Shown: positions 44,860 to 56,324 of the stretch, piece after piece
Position numbering within the stretch: the stretch's first letter is position 1
Layout: every line of letters begins with the position of its first letter
Assembly (NCBI GenBank): GCA_963693285.1
Contig: OY848917.1
Location: forward strand, 26,475,745-26,539,744
DNA: 64,000 nucleotides
Reading direction: 5' to 3'
Origin: Xestospongia muta
Lineage: Eukaryota; Porifera; Demospongiae; Haplosclerida; Petrosiidae
Notes under the pieces: model-generated
What the model was told of the DNA's origin: nothing
Database searches by the model: none
What the model saw: only the letters and a program-made list of their open reading frames with translations
Position numbers and translations under genes: made by a program

Positions 44860-46400
44860 GTGAAGAAACTTGCGTCTCAACCCTGCAGTGCTTGATGGTT
44901 CTACTTCTGATGACTGAAATGTGAGTGAGGAATTGATTTGCAGAAGGCTTCAGCTTTATGGATACTCAAGACACGAGAGCTTCATCGACTACTTTTGTCA
45001 GTAATGGATGATATAACATGATATAATCATTACAAAACACACCATTGTGTGACAAGTGTTCTGAGGGATGCTAAGGTGAGATACATTTAACATTAAACAA
45101 GTTACAAGTGTCCAAAGAGTTCACTAAAAGGAAGAAAATATTCTCTTGACTTTAAAAAACAATCACAAGAAATGAAATATTTCACTGAGAACTTCAACAT
45201 GGTGGTAAGTTCTGAATTGACATGTATAAACCAAGTCAAGTTATATTACTTATGTAGAAAACGTATATAAACATACTAATCTATTTTTATCTGTAGAATT
45301 CAGTCAAGATTGTTTTAAGAACCAAACTAAGGCCTCAGAAATGTGGATCTAAATGGCATGTTGTTGAGATAAGTGAAATGATGACTTATATCCCAGTTTT
45401 GGATGCATTACAATTGATGCTCAATAATTCCAATGTTTAGGAAGGGGTTAGTCAAATTACGATTCTTCAAGCAATTAGTAACTTTAGTGTTGCACACCAC
45501 TTTTTCAGAAAATCTGGTATGTAGTAGATGATCAGTTCATCAGTCTATATATTGGTCAAAATTGTACTTGTAAATTCCACTTTGGTGCATCTCTGAATAT
45601 ATATATATATATATCCTGTTCAATTGTGTTGTATGTTACATTATACATTCAGAGAAACTAGAGTTTCAAGGATTCTTAATGACTTCTGTGATGGAAAAAA
45701 CTTTTAAAAAATATGAAATATTTTCTATTCAAAAATATGCTTTGCAGCTGTTAGCTCACTTGCCTAATCTATTATCAAATTTAGTTCAAAGAAGAGATAT
45801 TTCAATTGCGCTCAGTTGAACAATGATGATGGGACTTATTCAATTGAACATAAAGTTACTAGACGAAGTGTTTTAATGGACTAAAAATACTTTAACGTTT
45901 GTAAAGTTTTACTAATGGATGTCATGCATGATATCCTGGAGGGATGTCTACAGTATGAGTTGAAGATATTTCTTCAGCACTCTGTGCTCACCAACCATTA
46001 TTTCACTGTATGTTATGTTAATGTGTATTGATAACAGGCTATCCTTCCAACATATTTTAGATAGCAACTTTTTAAAGATTTATTGAAGGAATTGAACTGG
46101 GATATAATGAACCTGATTATCCAGCACCCATATCTCACCAAACCCTCATTAGTGATTCTGTTTGTTTGAAGCAAAAAGGCTAGGTACATGTTTTACTGGC
46201 TGTGTTCATATCAAAAACCTCTTTCTATTCGCATTCAGCATCTCAAGCATGGCTACTATGCTGACTCATACCTTTATAATTGGTGGTATCATTCCTAAGT
46301 GATGATCATTATAAAGATTACCTACTAATGCTGAAGATCACGGACTACTTCTTGGCACCAGAGATTTCAGATAATGATATTAGTTATCTGTAGCTTACAT
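44860..46400 (+). pseudogene. Decayed transposon-type gene with DVMHDILEG motif
   Basis: Pieces of a conserved animal transposon-associated protein can be read on the + strand. Examples are YKCPKSSLKGRKYSLDFKK (about 45100), KWHVVEISEMMTYIPVLDAL (about 45360), KVLLMDVMHDILEGCLQYEL with LKIFLQHSVLTNHYFT (about 45905-46010) and GYNEPDYPAPISHQTL (about 46100). A GTATGT...TTTTAG intron separates the last two. Stops and frameshifts interrupt it (for example the TAA before RFIEGIELG). I recognise the motif order from unnamed repetitive proteins of invertebrates but cannot name the superfamily. Confidence 0.5.
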
Positions 46401-46568
46401 TACATAGAACAAGGACAAACTAGAAGACATTGTATTGCTTGTAATAATCCGACGACTGGACAGAGACACAACACAATATTTTTTTATAAAACTTGTAGTT
46501 GTAATCCTCCCCTTCACCCTAATGTATGTTTTGAGAGATACCACGAACTAAATAATTATAAATTATAA
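46374..46568 (+). pseudogene. piggyBac-like transposase C-terminal Cys-rich fragment
   Basis: The frame reads QTRRHCIACNNPTTGQ and then KTCSCNPPLHPNVCFERYHEL before the stop. The spacing R-x-C-x2-C, then C-x-C, L-x4-CF-x2-YH is that of the Cys-rich zinc-binding tail at the C-terminus of piggyBac-type transposases. No catalytic region, TTAA pair or terminal repeats were found next to it. Confidence 0.45.
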
Positions 46569-48557
46569 TGTAAATATTATTGTTATTCCCTTTGTGTATG
46601 TATTATTGTATGTATTTTGTATTATTTGCTGTAATATATATATATATATACATATTATTTGTTGTTTAATTTTTGTATAATATTTGCTCTAATAGTATAA
46701 CTAACCTTCAGCTACGGTAGAATGATAATCCTTGTCTTTACACTATGGTATTACGTGTCTTCTGGTGTCTTGGTAAGTTCGATCGGTCGCGATTATAGAC
46801 CATGTAAACAGGTTGAAAACACACTTGCACTTTCGGCACACTTCATGTCTTAGTAAAATATCTAATACATCATTGTAATAATTGAAAATGAAAATGGCTA
46901 TAATTAGAGTTTTCAATTCAGTATAATAAAGTAACAATGTTATTATAGTTAACTATAACATGCTAAGCTAACACAAAAGTGAATCTTCTTTTAATGCATA
47001 ACTGAATTGCTGGACTGTACGTCTTTCTACAAGTTCTAGAGTACTGAAAGAATGAGTACCTCAAAGAGCTTTCCATTGGAGTAAATCATTAGATGAATGA
47101 TTTACTTAAAAGTGATTGGCTTAAATCCATGTAGTTTAAGTTCTTAATATTATTTTTGTTTAAATATTTCAATATTAAAGTCAGTCAATGTAAAAGGCAG
47201 GAATCAAAAACTTTAAAGTGTCATTCAACAGGGTTTTTTAGTACAAGTGAGCAATTCAAACAATTGACATTAACTTTTTGTAACCATTTATAATGTATCA
47301 TAAACATAATAGATAGATAACATGTTGATCAATAGAAATGAGCTAGATTCTTTAAGTACTGTAAGAAAATCTGCTTCAAATGTATTTGCTTCTCACTGCC
47401 AGTGCCAGGTAATAAAATTTGCTTTTTTGATAAACTGTGTCATAGCCCAAAAAAGCTGGAAATCAACTTTTTTGTTTTGTAGGGACTTTGAATGATAATG
47501 TGCAATATTGAAAGCATCATGTATAATATTAGGAAATCTTCAAAGATTTACAACATTTTGAGATTTCAAAGGATTTCTTAAAGATTTCAAGATTTTGTAT
47601 TAACAGATTTCATGAGATTACCCTAATTGATTCCAATATTTACAGAGGGTTTCAGAGTCATTTTCAAAGGATATTCTTGTCAATATGCAAGTATCTACAG
47701 CAAACACCTGGATGAATGTCCAGTGCATATACATGCGAGGCCTACATAAAAATAAAAGTTTGAGTAGTTGGTCTCTGTTTAAAGTCTAGGAATTAGTGTA
47801 TAGATACAATGTTAATTAAGCCAGTACACGCAGTCAGTATTGGCTGTTTTGTTAAGAATAAAATCTGTAGACAAATTTTATCAATAATATAAATTGATCA
47901 TTTCCCTGCTTCTTCGCTATCTGATTCTCAGTTGACCTTTAAGTGAAAAACCATCCCCAAACATCAAGGTAGGGTCCGAGTCTATGACTCTTTAATGCTA
48001 CGACTATTAATTGCCTCTTGGAACTAGACTTTTCGAAACTACAAAAATAGTTATTGTAAAAGTAACTTCTAATTATAGCGTTTATACTAGAGCTAAAATT
48101 AACCTCAAATGAATTCTCTTTTACATGAGCACCATCAGCTGTTTAAACAATGTAAACTCTCGATTTATTTTTATTATATTGGTTATGAATGCTCTCTCTC
48201 TCTATATATATATAATATACGTTTATAATTCTTTTCCTTTCTTTTTAATATCTATGTCTTGGTCAACTGCACAAAATTTTTACATGTTTGTTTCTACTCA
48301 AAAAAAACATACAAGTTGATATAATTTTAGCATAATATGGAGTGATAAAAGTAATGACCAGATAATTTGAGTGGATCACAAATGCTACTATTTCTTTAGA
48401 CAAAGTATTTGCAGTTTGCATTGATTTAGTTTTGTGTGGTCGGCCTCACAGCATGAAGGAAAGCAATGTGACCAATGCAGCAATTCCTGCTACCATACAC
48501 AACTGGCATATACGGTTCTTCCCAGACCCTTGTTTCCTCTTTTCATAAGAGTGCTTA
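46569..48557. other. 2-kb region without a recognised gene
   Basis: AT-rich DNA with short (TA)n runs (46637-46651). Open frames are short and lack similarity. Nothing can be named. Confidence 0.5.
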
Positions 48558-51211
48558 CCCATCTAAAGTAGCCTTTACTATCTTATTAGTACCAGCACTA
48601 GCTACATACATAATGTTATTAGCTTTATCTACAGCAATACCTCTGGCCCATTTTATATTTAATTTATCAGGAATAGTGCGAACTATCTCTGCTTTGTCAT
48701 TATAGACTACAATAGAGCCATCATTAAAAGTAACATAAATATTTCCTTCATCATCAACATACAGATAACGTGGGTATGGTTTAGTAGATACAGTTAGTAC
48801 TGGTTCCTTTATTTTGCTATAGTCACATACATTGATACTATATGGACTGTCTTTGATATTGTCATTTTATAGCTGTATATGAAGTAAATAACTACCTTAA
48901 GATGTGGGTGGGGCAATGATCACTGATATTTGATGATGACTTGTCAGTTAGTTTTGAATGTATGACATGTTCTTCCACTGTAGCCTTCTTTCCTGTTTTG
49001 TCACAAATCTCAAGAACAAGAGAACATTTACTACTATTTGGTATACCTATTTGTTGTTTAGGATTGATATCTAATAGACATCAACCTTCTTTAGTAGCTC
49101 TTGATGACGTTTCTCTAAGGCAGCAATAATAGACTGGAATATATCATTGATGTGACTTTTAATAGCCTCTCTATGATTTGTAATAGACAACATAACAGAC
49201 TCTACCTTCAAATGGTTCAGAACAAGATGAAACTAAAGAGAGCTTTGAAATGGCTGATACTACAGGCTTTGGATTTAATGTACAGTAGATATTATCATTA
49301 CTAACTGCTTCAAGTTTAGTTCCCTCCACTTGTTTCATTAATGAGCTCATCACTTCACTCAAGGTACATTTAATAGCTAGGAACTCTGTTGGAGAAAACT
49401 CTTCACTAGCTTCACTACATGTACTCATAACACACTCAATGTCACTAACAAGTTCATTCAAACTATCTAATTGAGTCTGTAAAGGACTACTTTTAGTTAA
49501 AGCAAATACATCAACCTCCTTTAGTAGCTCTTGATGACGTTTTTCTAAGGCAGCAATAATAGACTGGAATATATCATTGATGTGACTTTTAATAGCCTCT
49601 CTACGATTTGTAATAGACAACATGACAGACTCTACCTTCTCTTTTGACTGAGACACTGTGGAGTATGCTTTCTTTAATGATGGAAGTGAATTAGTAATGT
49701 CAGCATTTTCTACTTTCATAGCTTCTTGTATACGACAATACTTGTGTTCTTTGTGTTCAAACATGTAACACTTATGACATATCAAATAAATATGAAAGGC
49801 ACTAAATAGCCGAACCTCACTGCAGTTTCTAAGTTATTTGTAAATTTTATGCCAGCTTAGGCCCAGCTATGATGTTACTAGGTAGCATTACAAAAAAAAT
49901 TATTAATATTCAAATTATAGATGGATCACGTGATGCACATTACAACTGTTGTTTGATGACTCAGCATTTCTCTTCAATCAAAGGGAAAAAGCTTTGTCGT
50001 TTACTGGGTACTTTGCACTCTGATTGACATGTCTGTGAAGCTGTAACTGAGTAAGTAATAGTATCATTCAATTGCCAACCAAGATTAAGTGCTAGATTTG
50101 TGATGAACGTTTCTCTGAGCCTTTACATGACGCTTTAAAAAGTTTCAATATTTCATATACAAAATTTATTGTAACTTGAAAATGAAGCATTCTTTGGAAA
50201 CGTCCCGTAGTACAAAAATAAATCAATATATCATCTATTAGTAGCAGTTTTTGCAGTGCTTTGAGACGTTTGCTGAATGGGTTACTTTGCTCCAAGTCCA
50301 CATAACACTTTTCAGAACTTTTCTAACGATTGCTTCGACCAACGGCCTTCTGTTTTGCTGATCCGTATTCATTTAAGATTCTCTACAGCATACTAAAAAA
50401 TCTCCACATTAAATTTTTTACTTTTCGAGAAACGGCAGTTTGACTCTGCAGCCTGAAAATTCTTTTGCGAGTTTTAAGCTTTTGTTTTCTTTGACGATGT
50501 TCTTGATACTACTGTTGTAAAGTCCACGTGTTTTTCTATTCATTGCTAAACGTTGGTAGCTGCTAAGGCTTCGCTTGCCAAGTTATAGTAGTTCAAAGGT
50601 AACAGGCAGTGCAGACACACACACACACACACTAACACACACACACACACACACTGACAGACTACAGTACCCTCGCTTTGCGCCCACGCACAGCAAGGTT
50701 AACTACTACATGTAGTACAGTAGTACTCGAGGACTTTACCAGAATGATCAGTACAGTAAACTAGTGAAGATGTTAATGATGTTGATATGTTTGTTAGAGC
50801 TTCTACTTTGTGATTGCGAAGAACTCGCATGCTTTTATGAGACTTAATACAAAGTGAACAAAGACCAGCATCACATTGATGACAGTATGCTTCAGCCTGC
50901 TCTTTGCTATCACAACTACCACAAGATTGCTCAAATTGAATCTTAGCTAAACGACGCGCAATGGCTGCTTCGTTTTCGAGTCGTACGTGTCGAGGTAAAC
51001 GATGCAGGGGATGTGGACTGACCTTGTGACAAGTGGGACAAGTAGTTTTCTCTTCATTTTCTTTAACAACAGAGTCTAAACATGATTTACAGAACGTATG
51101 AAGACAATGGAGAAGACGAGGATCACGATAGTAACCACCACAAAGTTTACAGTTAGTGCAAGTACTAGAGGGAACAGGAGCAGCAGGGATACCACTGGTA
51201 GATATCTTAGC
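48558..51211 (-). pseudogene. TRIM-NHL pseudogene, copy B, split by a repeat
   Basis: Reading right to left, the RING, B-box 1 and the start of B-box 2 lie at 50704-51211. An interspersed repeat (49786-50703) interrupts B-box 2 just before ICHKCYMF. The rest of B-box 2 and the coiled coil follow at 49206-49785. A 128-bp extra copy of coiled-coil sequence is inserted at 49079-49206. The filamin part has a deletion near 48925. The first NHL repeats follow, with the propeller's end missing. B-box 1 residues resemble copy C more than copy A, suggesting B and C are closer relatives. The open frame at 49171-49785 is only the central piece. Confidence 0.92.
49786..50703 (-). mobile_element. Unnamed interspersed repeat, copy 2, inside TRIM copy B
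   Basis: Inverse orientation to the copy at 34196-34995, sharing the CCTTGCTGTGCGTGGGCGC end, the (GT)n tract and GTGCCTTTCAT at the other end. It carries about 120 bp of extra sequence near 49880-50050. At the insertion point the TRIM sequence resumes with at most a 2-bp duplication (AA). Confidence 0.8.
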
Positions 51212-51297
51212 AGTGAATGAAGTCAGCTACACCTTCAAGTTGTTTCCAATGGCAATGATGTTCTATTAAAGTGCACCAACAAACTTGGGCTTGAGAT

Positions 51298-51299
51298 AC

Positions 51300-51340
<41 letters not shown>

Positions 51341-51905
51341 GAGGACTTTACAGTACAAGTGATGGATTAAAACAATAACAATGATTAAAGTATAGTTCAG
51401 TGATAAGAATAATTGTACTGACGGAGTACTAGCACTTTCTGCTAGTAACCAAGTGTAAATAAAAGTAGAGTAAGTACATGAACATTAGAGGAATATTGTT
51501 GGAGTGGGAGATTTAGAACACTTATTACAGGGACAGATGATGTGAAGTGTACAAGGAATCTCTGGATCAAAATTGGCTGTGAAGTGAGACCAAAAGGTTT
51601 TAGTTATGCTTAACTTGATCTGAGAAAAAGAGTTGTTGAGGTTGATTGGAGGTAGGACATTCCAGAGGTAGATAACTCTCTTGAAAAAAGAGTGATGTAT
51701 TTAAAAGAGTGATGTAGTAAGTATTTAACTGAGAACTCTGATGAACAAGTTTACAGGAACTGGATGATCTAGTGGAGGAAGATGCAAATTGAATGTAGTC
51801 AGTAACTGGATGTTGGAGACAACTAATTATAAAAGGAATGTCAGCAAGTTTAAAAGTATACATTAATGGAAGAATATGAAGTAAAGTTTTGTAAGTATAT
51901 GACAA
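51298..51905 (-). mobile_element. 5'-truncated LINE (non-LTR retrotransposon) 3' end with (AAT)n tail
   Basis: The minus strand encodes LLHILPLMYTFKLADIPFII, then RSSSSCKLVHQSSQLNTYY and, after a frameshift, RVIYLWNVLPPINLNNSF and CTLHIICPCNKC. This is the characteristic C-terminus of reverse transcriptases of animal LINEs. Downstream on that strand the copy ends in a perfect (AAT)14-type microsatellite (51298-51341), the usual tail of several LINE clades. The 5' truncation point abuts the FRL 3' flank at about 51906. Confidence 0.75.
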
Positions 51906-52049
51906 ATGACAAATATAGTTTATGAACTATATAACAACAATAACAAAACTTAAAACAACAAAAAATAACATTATAAATCTTCTAATATCTAACTAATTCA
52001 CTTCAAACAACAATTAACTCCTATAATAAAGAGAATAAAACAGAAGCAG

Positions 52050-53171
52050 CTAACGAACATACAACTCAATCAGATCTATTGGAGTAGCTTCATTGGGATA
52101 TCCTTCACTACTACACAGCCTTAGTTCAAGGTCATCAGTAGTTGATTGATCAAGGGACTTTATAAACCATGGCATATTAGGAGATGTACAACAGGGATAT
52201 TCCATGTAATCACATTGGTTACCATCCCAAAGTGGATCATTATAATAAAACGATTGACTATTCAAGATAGGAACACCAGACTCACAGTAGTAGTCATTGC
52301 CAACATACCGTGGTGTAGTTTCTAAGCTACCATTGTTACATGGACAATCCTCCCATGCATTTTGATTTTCATCTTGACCAACTACAAATGTCCAAATATG
52401 TTGACGAGGGTTCATACCATGTGTAATAGACACACCATCAACGTAAGGTCCTTCAAGTGAAGGAGATCCTTTATTGTTTTGATATATACCATCAACACCA
52501 TAGTATTGGTATCCTCTGACTCTTCCACACACTTGAGAATATCTCAGACCAAAATTAGAGAAAAAAGCTGAATTACAGCCACCACTTGATGGATGAGGTC
52601 GATCACAAAGTGGATAGTTAATATTTGTATAATTATAAGTGCTTAGTCCATTTGGACAGTTATTTCCAGGTTCACTCATGTTAATATATCCTACTCTCAT
52701 CCATCCACCCTTACCATCACATTGACCCTCCATATCACAATAGACAGAGATTAGTGAGCCATTAGAAGCTGGTATTTTATAGTACCCAGACAAAGCTGAG
52801 CTGTAACTGTTCAAGATATGAGAGCAGCTAGCGTTTAGATATTGAGAAATTTCTTCTAACTGATCCAATAGCTCATTGTAATATTGAGTCTCAAAGTTTT
52901 TATGACACACATCAGATATCTCAGCACATATTTTGGATGGGTAGAACTCCATGCCATAGTTAATGTAATTCTCTCCAGTACATGTAATGTTGTCATCAAA
53001 ACGAGTAGATAGTACTGTGTAGACTCTACTTAAAACAGAACTGGATGGATTGTGAACACATTTGAATGATGAAGAACACACTTTCACATCAACAGTTTCA
53101 GTGAAATTTGTATTAGTTGTCAATACAACACCAAAAGAGAAAGACAGAACTGCTATAACAAGAAGAAGCAT
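52050..53171 (-). CDS. Secreted fibrinogen-like (FRL) protein, intact copy 2 (373 aa)
   Basis: Same length as copy 1 with no gaps. ATG at 53171, signal peptide MLLLVIAVLSFSFGVVLTT, the VYCDM/GGWMR core, CGRVRGYQY, PRQHIWTF, DPLWDGNQC and the identical final 60 residues. Differences cluster in the N-terminal third (for example LNAS for LNLS) and the CPC region. The acceptor-like CTCACCTTTTAG sits ten bases before the ATG. The 5' flank contains the hairpin at 53659-53713 and two FRL relics. The very similar coding sequence with an open frame argues for recent duplication under constraint or gene conversion. Confidence 0.86.
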   Translation of the reverse strand: MLLLVIAVLSFSFGVVLTTNTNFTETVDVKVCSSSFKCVHNPSSSVLSRVYTVLSTRFDDNITCTGENYINYGMEFYPSKICAEISDVCHKNFETQYYNELLDQLEEISQYLNASCSHILNSYSSALSGYYKIPASNGSLISVYCDMEGQCDGKGGWMRVGYINMSEPGNNCPNGLSTYNYTNINYPLCDRPHPSSGGCNSAFFSNFGLRYSQVCGRVRGYQYYGVDGIYQNNKGSPSLEGPYVDGVSITHGMNPRQHIWTFVVGQDENQNAWEDCPCNNGSLETTPRYVGNDYYCESGVPILNSQSFYYNDPLWDGNQCDYMEYPCCTSPNMPWFIKSLDQSTTDDLELRLCSSEGYPNEATPIDLIELYVR

Positions 53172-53658
53172 AGTTAAGGCTCTAAAAGGTGAGCAAATGA
53201 AATAGAAACTGTTAACTTAAGTTTGTATGACTGAGGATTAAACAAACTGTTATGTATACTTTTAAAATTATCTCCCGAATACATTTGCAGTGCCAACAAA
53301 AAATAGTACTATGTGTGAACATTTCAATTATAATTTCTAAGGCATTGAGATATGAAATGTTAAATAGACAAAAACAAAAGTATTAACAAAAATCAAACTG
53401 GACAGTCTGGGATTAACATATGATCCTCCTCCTTATTGAACCATAATCATTAAAAATTAAAGTATATGGTCAGAGGTTCAGACTGTTCCTCTGGGCAAGA
53501 TCCAAATTTGATTCGGATTATACCTCATTGGACTTCCATATAATTTACATTAGCTGTCAATATAATATCTCAAACCATATTAAAAACCCTATATATGAGA
53601 TGATCACAAGAAGATAACTAACAATATTGCATTGTGAGTTATATAAAAACTGTATGAA

Positions 53659-53713
53659 CAGTTATTTGTATGGACAGTACTTTCAAATGTCCATACAAAT
53701 TACTGTTCATATT
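53659..53713. other. Conserved hairpin upstream of FRL copy 2
   Basis: ATTTGTATGGACA pairs perfectly with TGTCCATACAAAT. TGAACAGT and ACTGTTCA extend the stem after one T-T mismatch, so 21 base pairs are possible. It is about 490 bp upstream of the ATG. Confidence 0.8.
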
Positions 53714-53749
53714 AAAATACCTCGATCCTCCCTTACCATTGTATATTAT

Positions 53750-54310
53750 CACAACAGACTGAGAGATTAAAGGAGGCTGTAAAATATCTAAACAAAACTG
53801 AAGTGATTATGGTTCAAGATTTGAGAGTAGCAAATTTAGAGACTTCAACACTGTAAAAATTGATTAGTTGTATTAAGTAATACATGGTTATAGATGTTGT
53901 ATATACAAAATGTAAACATAACACTATTTTGATTACTGATGTATTATGAGATTGATGGTTTTGAGGCTACATAAACAGTAGTACATTAGTAATGAAAACA
54001 GTGTTATGATTAATTTTTTGACAACAACAAGTTTGCAATTGCAACCTGTACAACAAAATAATTTTTAAATCAACCATTACACCAAGGCTCAAAGTTGTCA
54101 TGAGACACAAAAATCTCAGCCATTTTTTGGCTGAATTGGTAGAACTCTATATCATTGTTAATGCACTTCTCTCCAGTACATGTAATATTGTCATCATCAA
54201 TGGGAGTAGACAATACTGTGAAGACTCTGATAAGAGAACAGAAACGTTTGAATGCAAGGAATGCAATTTGACATCGACCGTTTGTCAATGAACTGGTATA
54301 ATTGTAATAG
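53750..54310 (-). pseudogene. FRL relic: 5' part plus internal part, second set
   Basis: 54075-54300 resembles FRL residues about 45-95 on the minus strand (VFTVLSTPIDDDNITCTGEK, then a damaged FVSHDNFEPW). 53755-53860 resembles the segment around residue 115-135. Signal-peptide coding is lost at 54300, where the sequence switches to the FRL 5' flank. Confidence 0.65.
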
Positions 54311-54679
54311 TTGTAACCCCAACTGGACAGTCTAGGATTAACATATGAGCCCCTCTCTTTTGAACCATAATCATTAAAAATTAAAATATGTGGTCAGAGG
54401 TTTAGACGGTTCCACTGGGCAAGGTCCAAATTTGGCTCAGATTACAACTCATTGGACTTCCATATAATTTACATTAGCTATCAATATAATATCTTAGACC
54501 ATACTAAAAACCATATATGATATTGATCACAAGTAGATAGCTAGCTATATTGCATTGTTTAGTTTTATATAAACTATATCAACAGTTATTTAGATGGACA
54601 GTACTTTCAACTGTCCATGCAAATTATACTGTTCATATTAAAAATCCCACTCATCCCTTACCATTATATCATACCAACA

Positions 54680-55295
54680 CAGCTGAGAGAATATAGGAGG
54701 CTGTAAAGTACCCAAACAAAGCTGAACTGATTATTGTTCAAGATTTGAGAGTAGCAAATTGAGAGACTTCTTCTACACTGTAAGAATTGATCAGTTGTAT
54801 TAAGTAATATATGGTTATAAATGTTGTATATACAAAATGTAAACATAATACTATTTTGATTACTGATGTATTATGAGATTGATGGTTTTGTAGCTACATA
54901 AACAGTAGTACATTAGTAATGAAAACAGTATTATGCAATTGCAACCTGTATAACTAAATGATAGTTAAATCAACCATCATTCTTACAGTGTAACTGCTCC
55001 AATAGTTAATTACACCAAGGTTCAAAGTTGTCAAGAGGCACAAAAGTCTCAGCCATTTTTTGGCTGGATGGGTAGAACTCTATACCATTGTTAATGCACT
55101 TCTCTCCAGTACATGTAATACTGTCATCATCAATGGGAGTAGACAATACTGTGAAGACTCTGATGAGAGAATAGGAACATTTGAATGCAAGGAATGCAAT
55201 TTGACATCAACATTTTGTCAATGAGCTGGTATAATAGTTGTCAATACAACACCAAAAGAGAAAGATAAAACTGATAGCCTTAAAAGAAGATTGTT
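54680..55295 (-). pseudogene. FRL relic: 5' part plus internal part, third set
   Basis: 55005-55290 carries a damaged signal peptide and N-terminal segment. 54690-54790 carries the internal piece (GTACCCAAACAAAGCTGAAC matches the intact GTACCCAGACAAAGCTGAAC). The layout is the same as at 41840-42465. Confidence 0.65.
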
Positions 55296-55309
55296 ATTTG
55301 CAATTGCTG

Positions 55310-55989
55310 TAAAGAATTTCATACATAATACCTTTCACACTACAATAATGTTAGTACTTTATCAGATATGTAGCTGACAAAGTATGTGGTTGAAAAAAGC
55401 CTGTTGACATGTACTTAATTATTATATATACATTCATAATTGGTGTAATTGCTTTAAAGTATAGATTCAAGTAATCATTAAGTAATTATAACATCTCTGA
55501 TGTGTGTATAATTGAATTGACCAAGGCCAATCATGACCATAATTGTATGACTGAAGATAAAATAAACTGATATGTGTTATTTTATTTCTAGAGTACTAAA
55601 AATAGTAGCAGTGCCAACATAAACAGTAAATAACACTATGTACCTTTCATTATTATTTTACTAGTGTAAACCATAACTGACGAGTACTACATTACATTAG
55701 TCTTGCAGACATTTATAAATAACATTGATTCAACATTTGTAAGTTAAAAAGGAAGTGTATGATACATTCTATTTTAGTATCGTGTGATATATATCACACA
55801 TTTATTTATATCTGAAATCAAGATTTTTTCAAATAAACAGAACTGCTTCTAACACCATTGAAAGTGATAGCTATGGTGACCCATTGAATGTGAATGGATA
55901 TAGTGTTGGAGGAGATATGTGCATAGTAATATATTTTAAGGAACACTCAAAATAAATACGTGTGCTTATTAAAACTTGTAAGATTATTG
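55310..55989. other. Duplicated non-coding block
   Basis: Matches 42480-42840 in its first half and 33420-33870 in its second half. No coding sequence. Confidence 0.6.
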
Positions 55990-56218
55990 TTATCTAAGTT
56001 TACATTGGTTACCATCCCAAAGCAGATCACTATAATATAAGGATTGACTATTCCAGACAAAAACACCACACTCACAGTAGTAGTCATTACAAACATACTG
56101 TGGTGTAGTTTGTAAGCTAGCACTGTTACATTGACAATCCTCCCAAGTACTTTGATTTTCATCTTGACAAGCTATAAATGTCCAAATATATTGACGAGGA
56201 TTCATACCATGTGTAATA
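55990..56218 (-). pseudogene. FRL exon-like fragment next to TRIM copy C
   Basis: Encodes ITHGMNPRQYIWTF to LLWDGNQCK, with no stop. It is the sister of the fragment at 33880-34131, with the same ending at GNQCK. A conserved glycine is replaced (YVCNDYYCECG). It lies only about 105 bp downstream of TRIM copy C. Confidence 0.7.
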
Positions 56219-56324
56219 GTTATAAAAAGATAATTAATAGAAAAGGAAGTCAACAATCAAAAATAATTGATACAATGGTATAATTTACACACAAAAGTAA
56301 ATGTATACAAAAAACTGATTCCAG

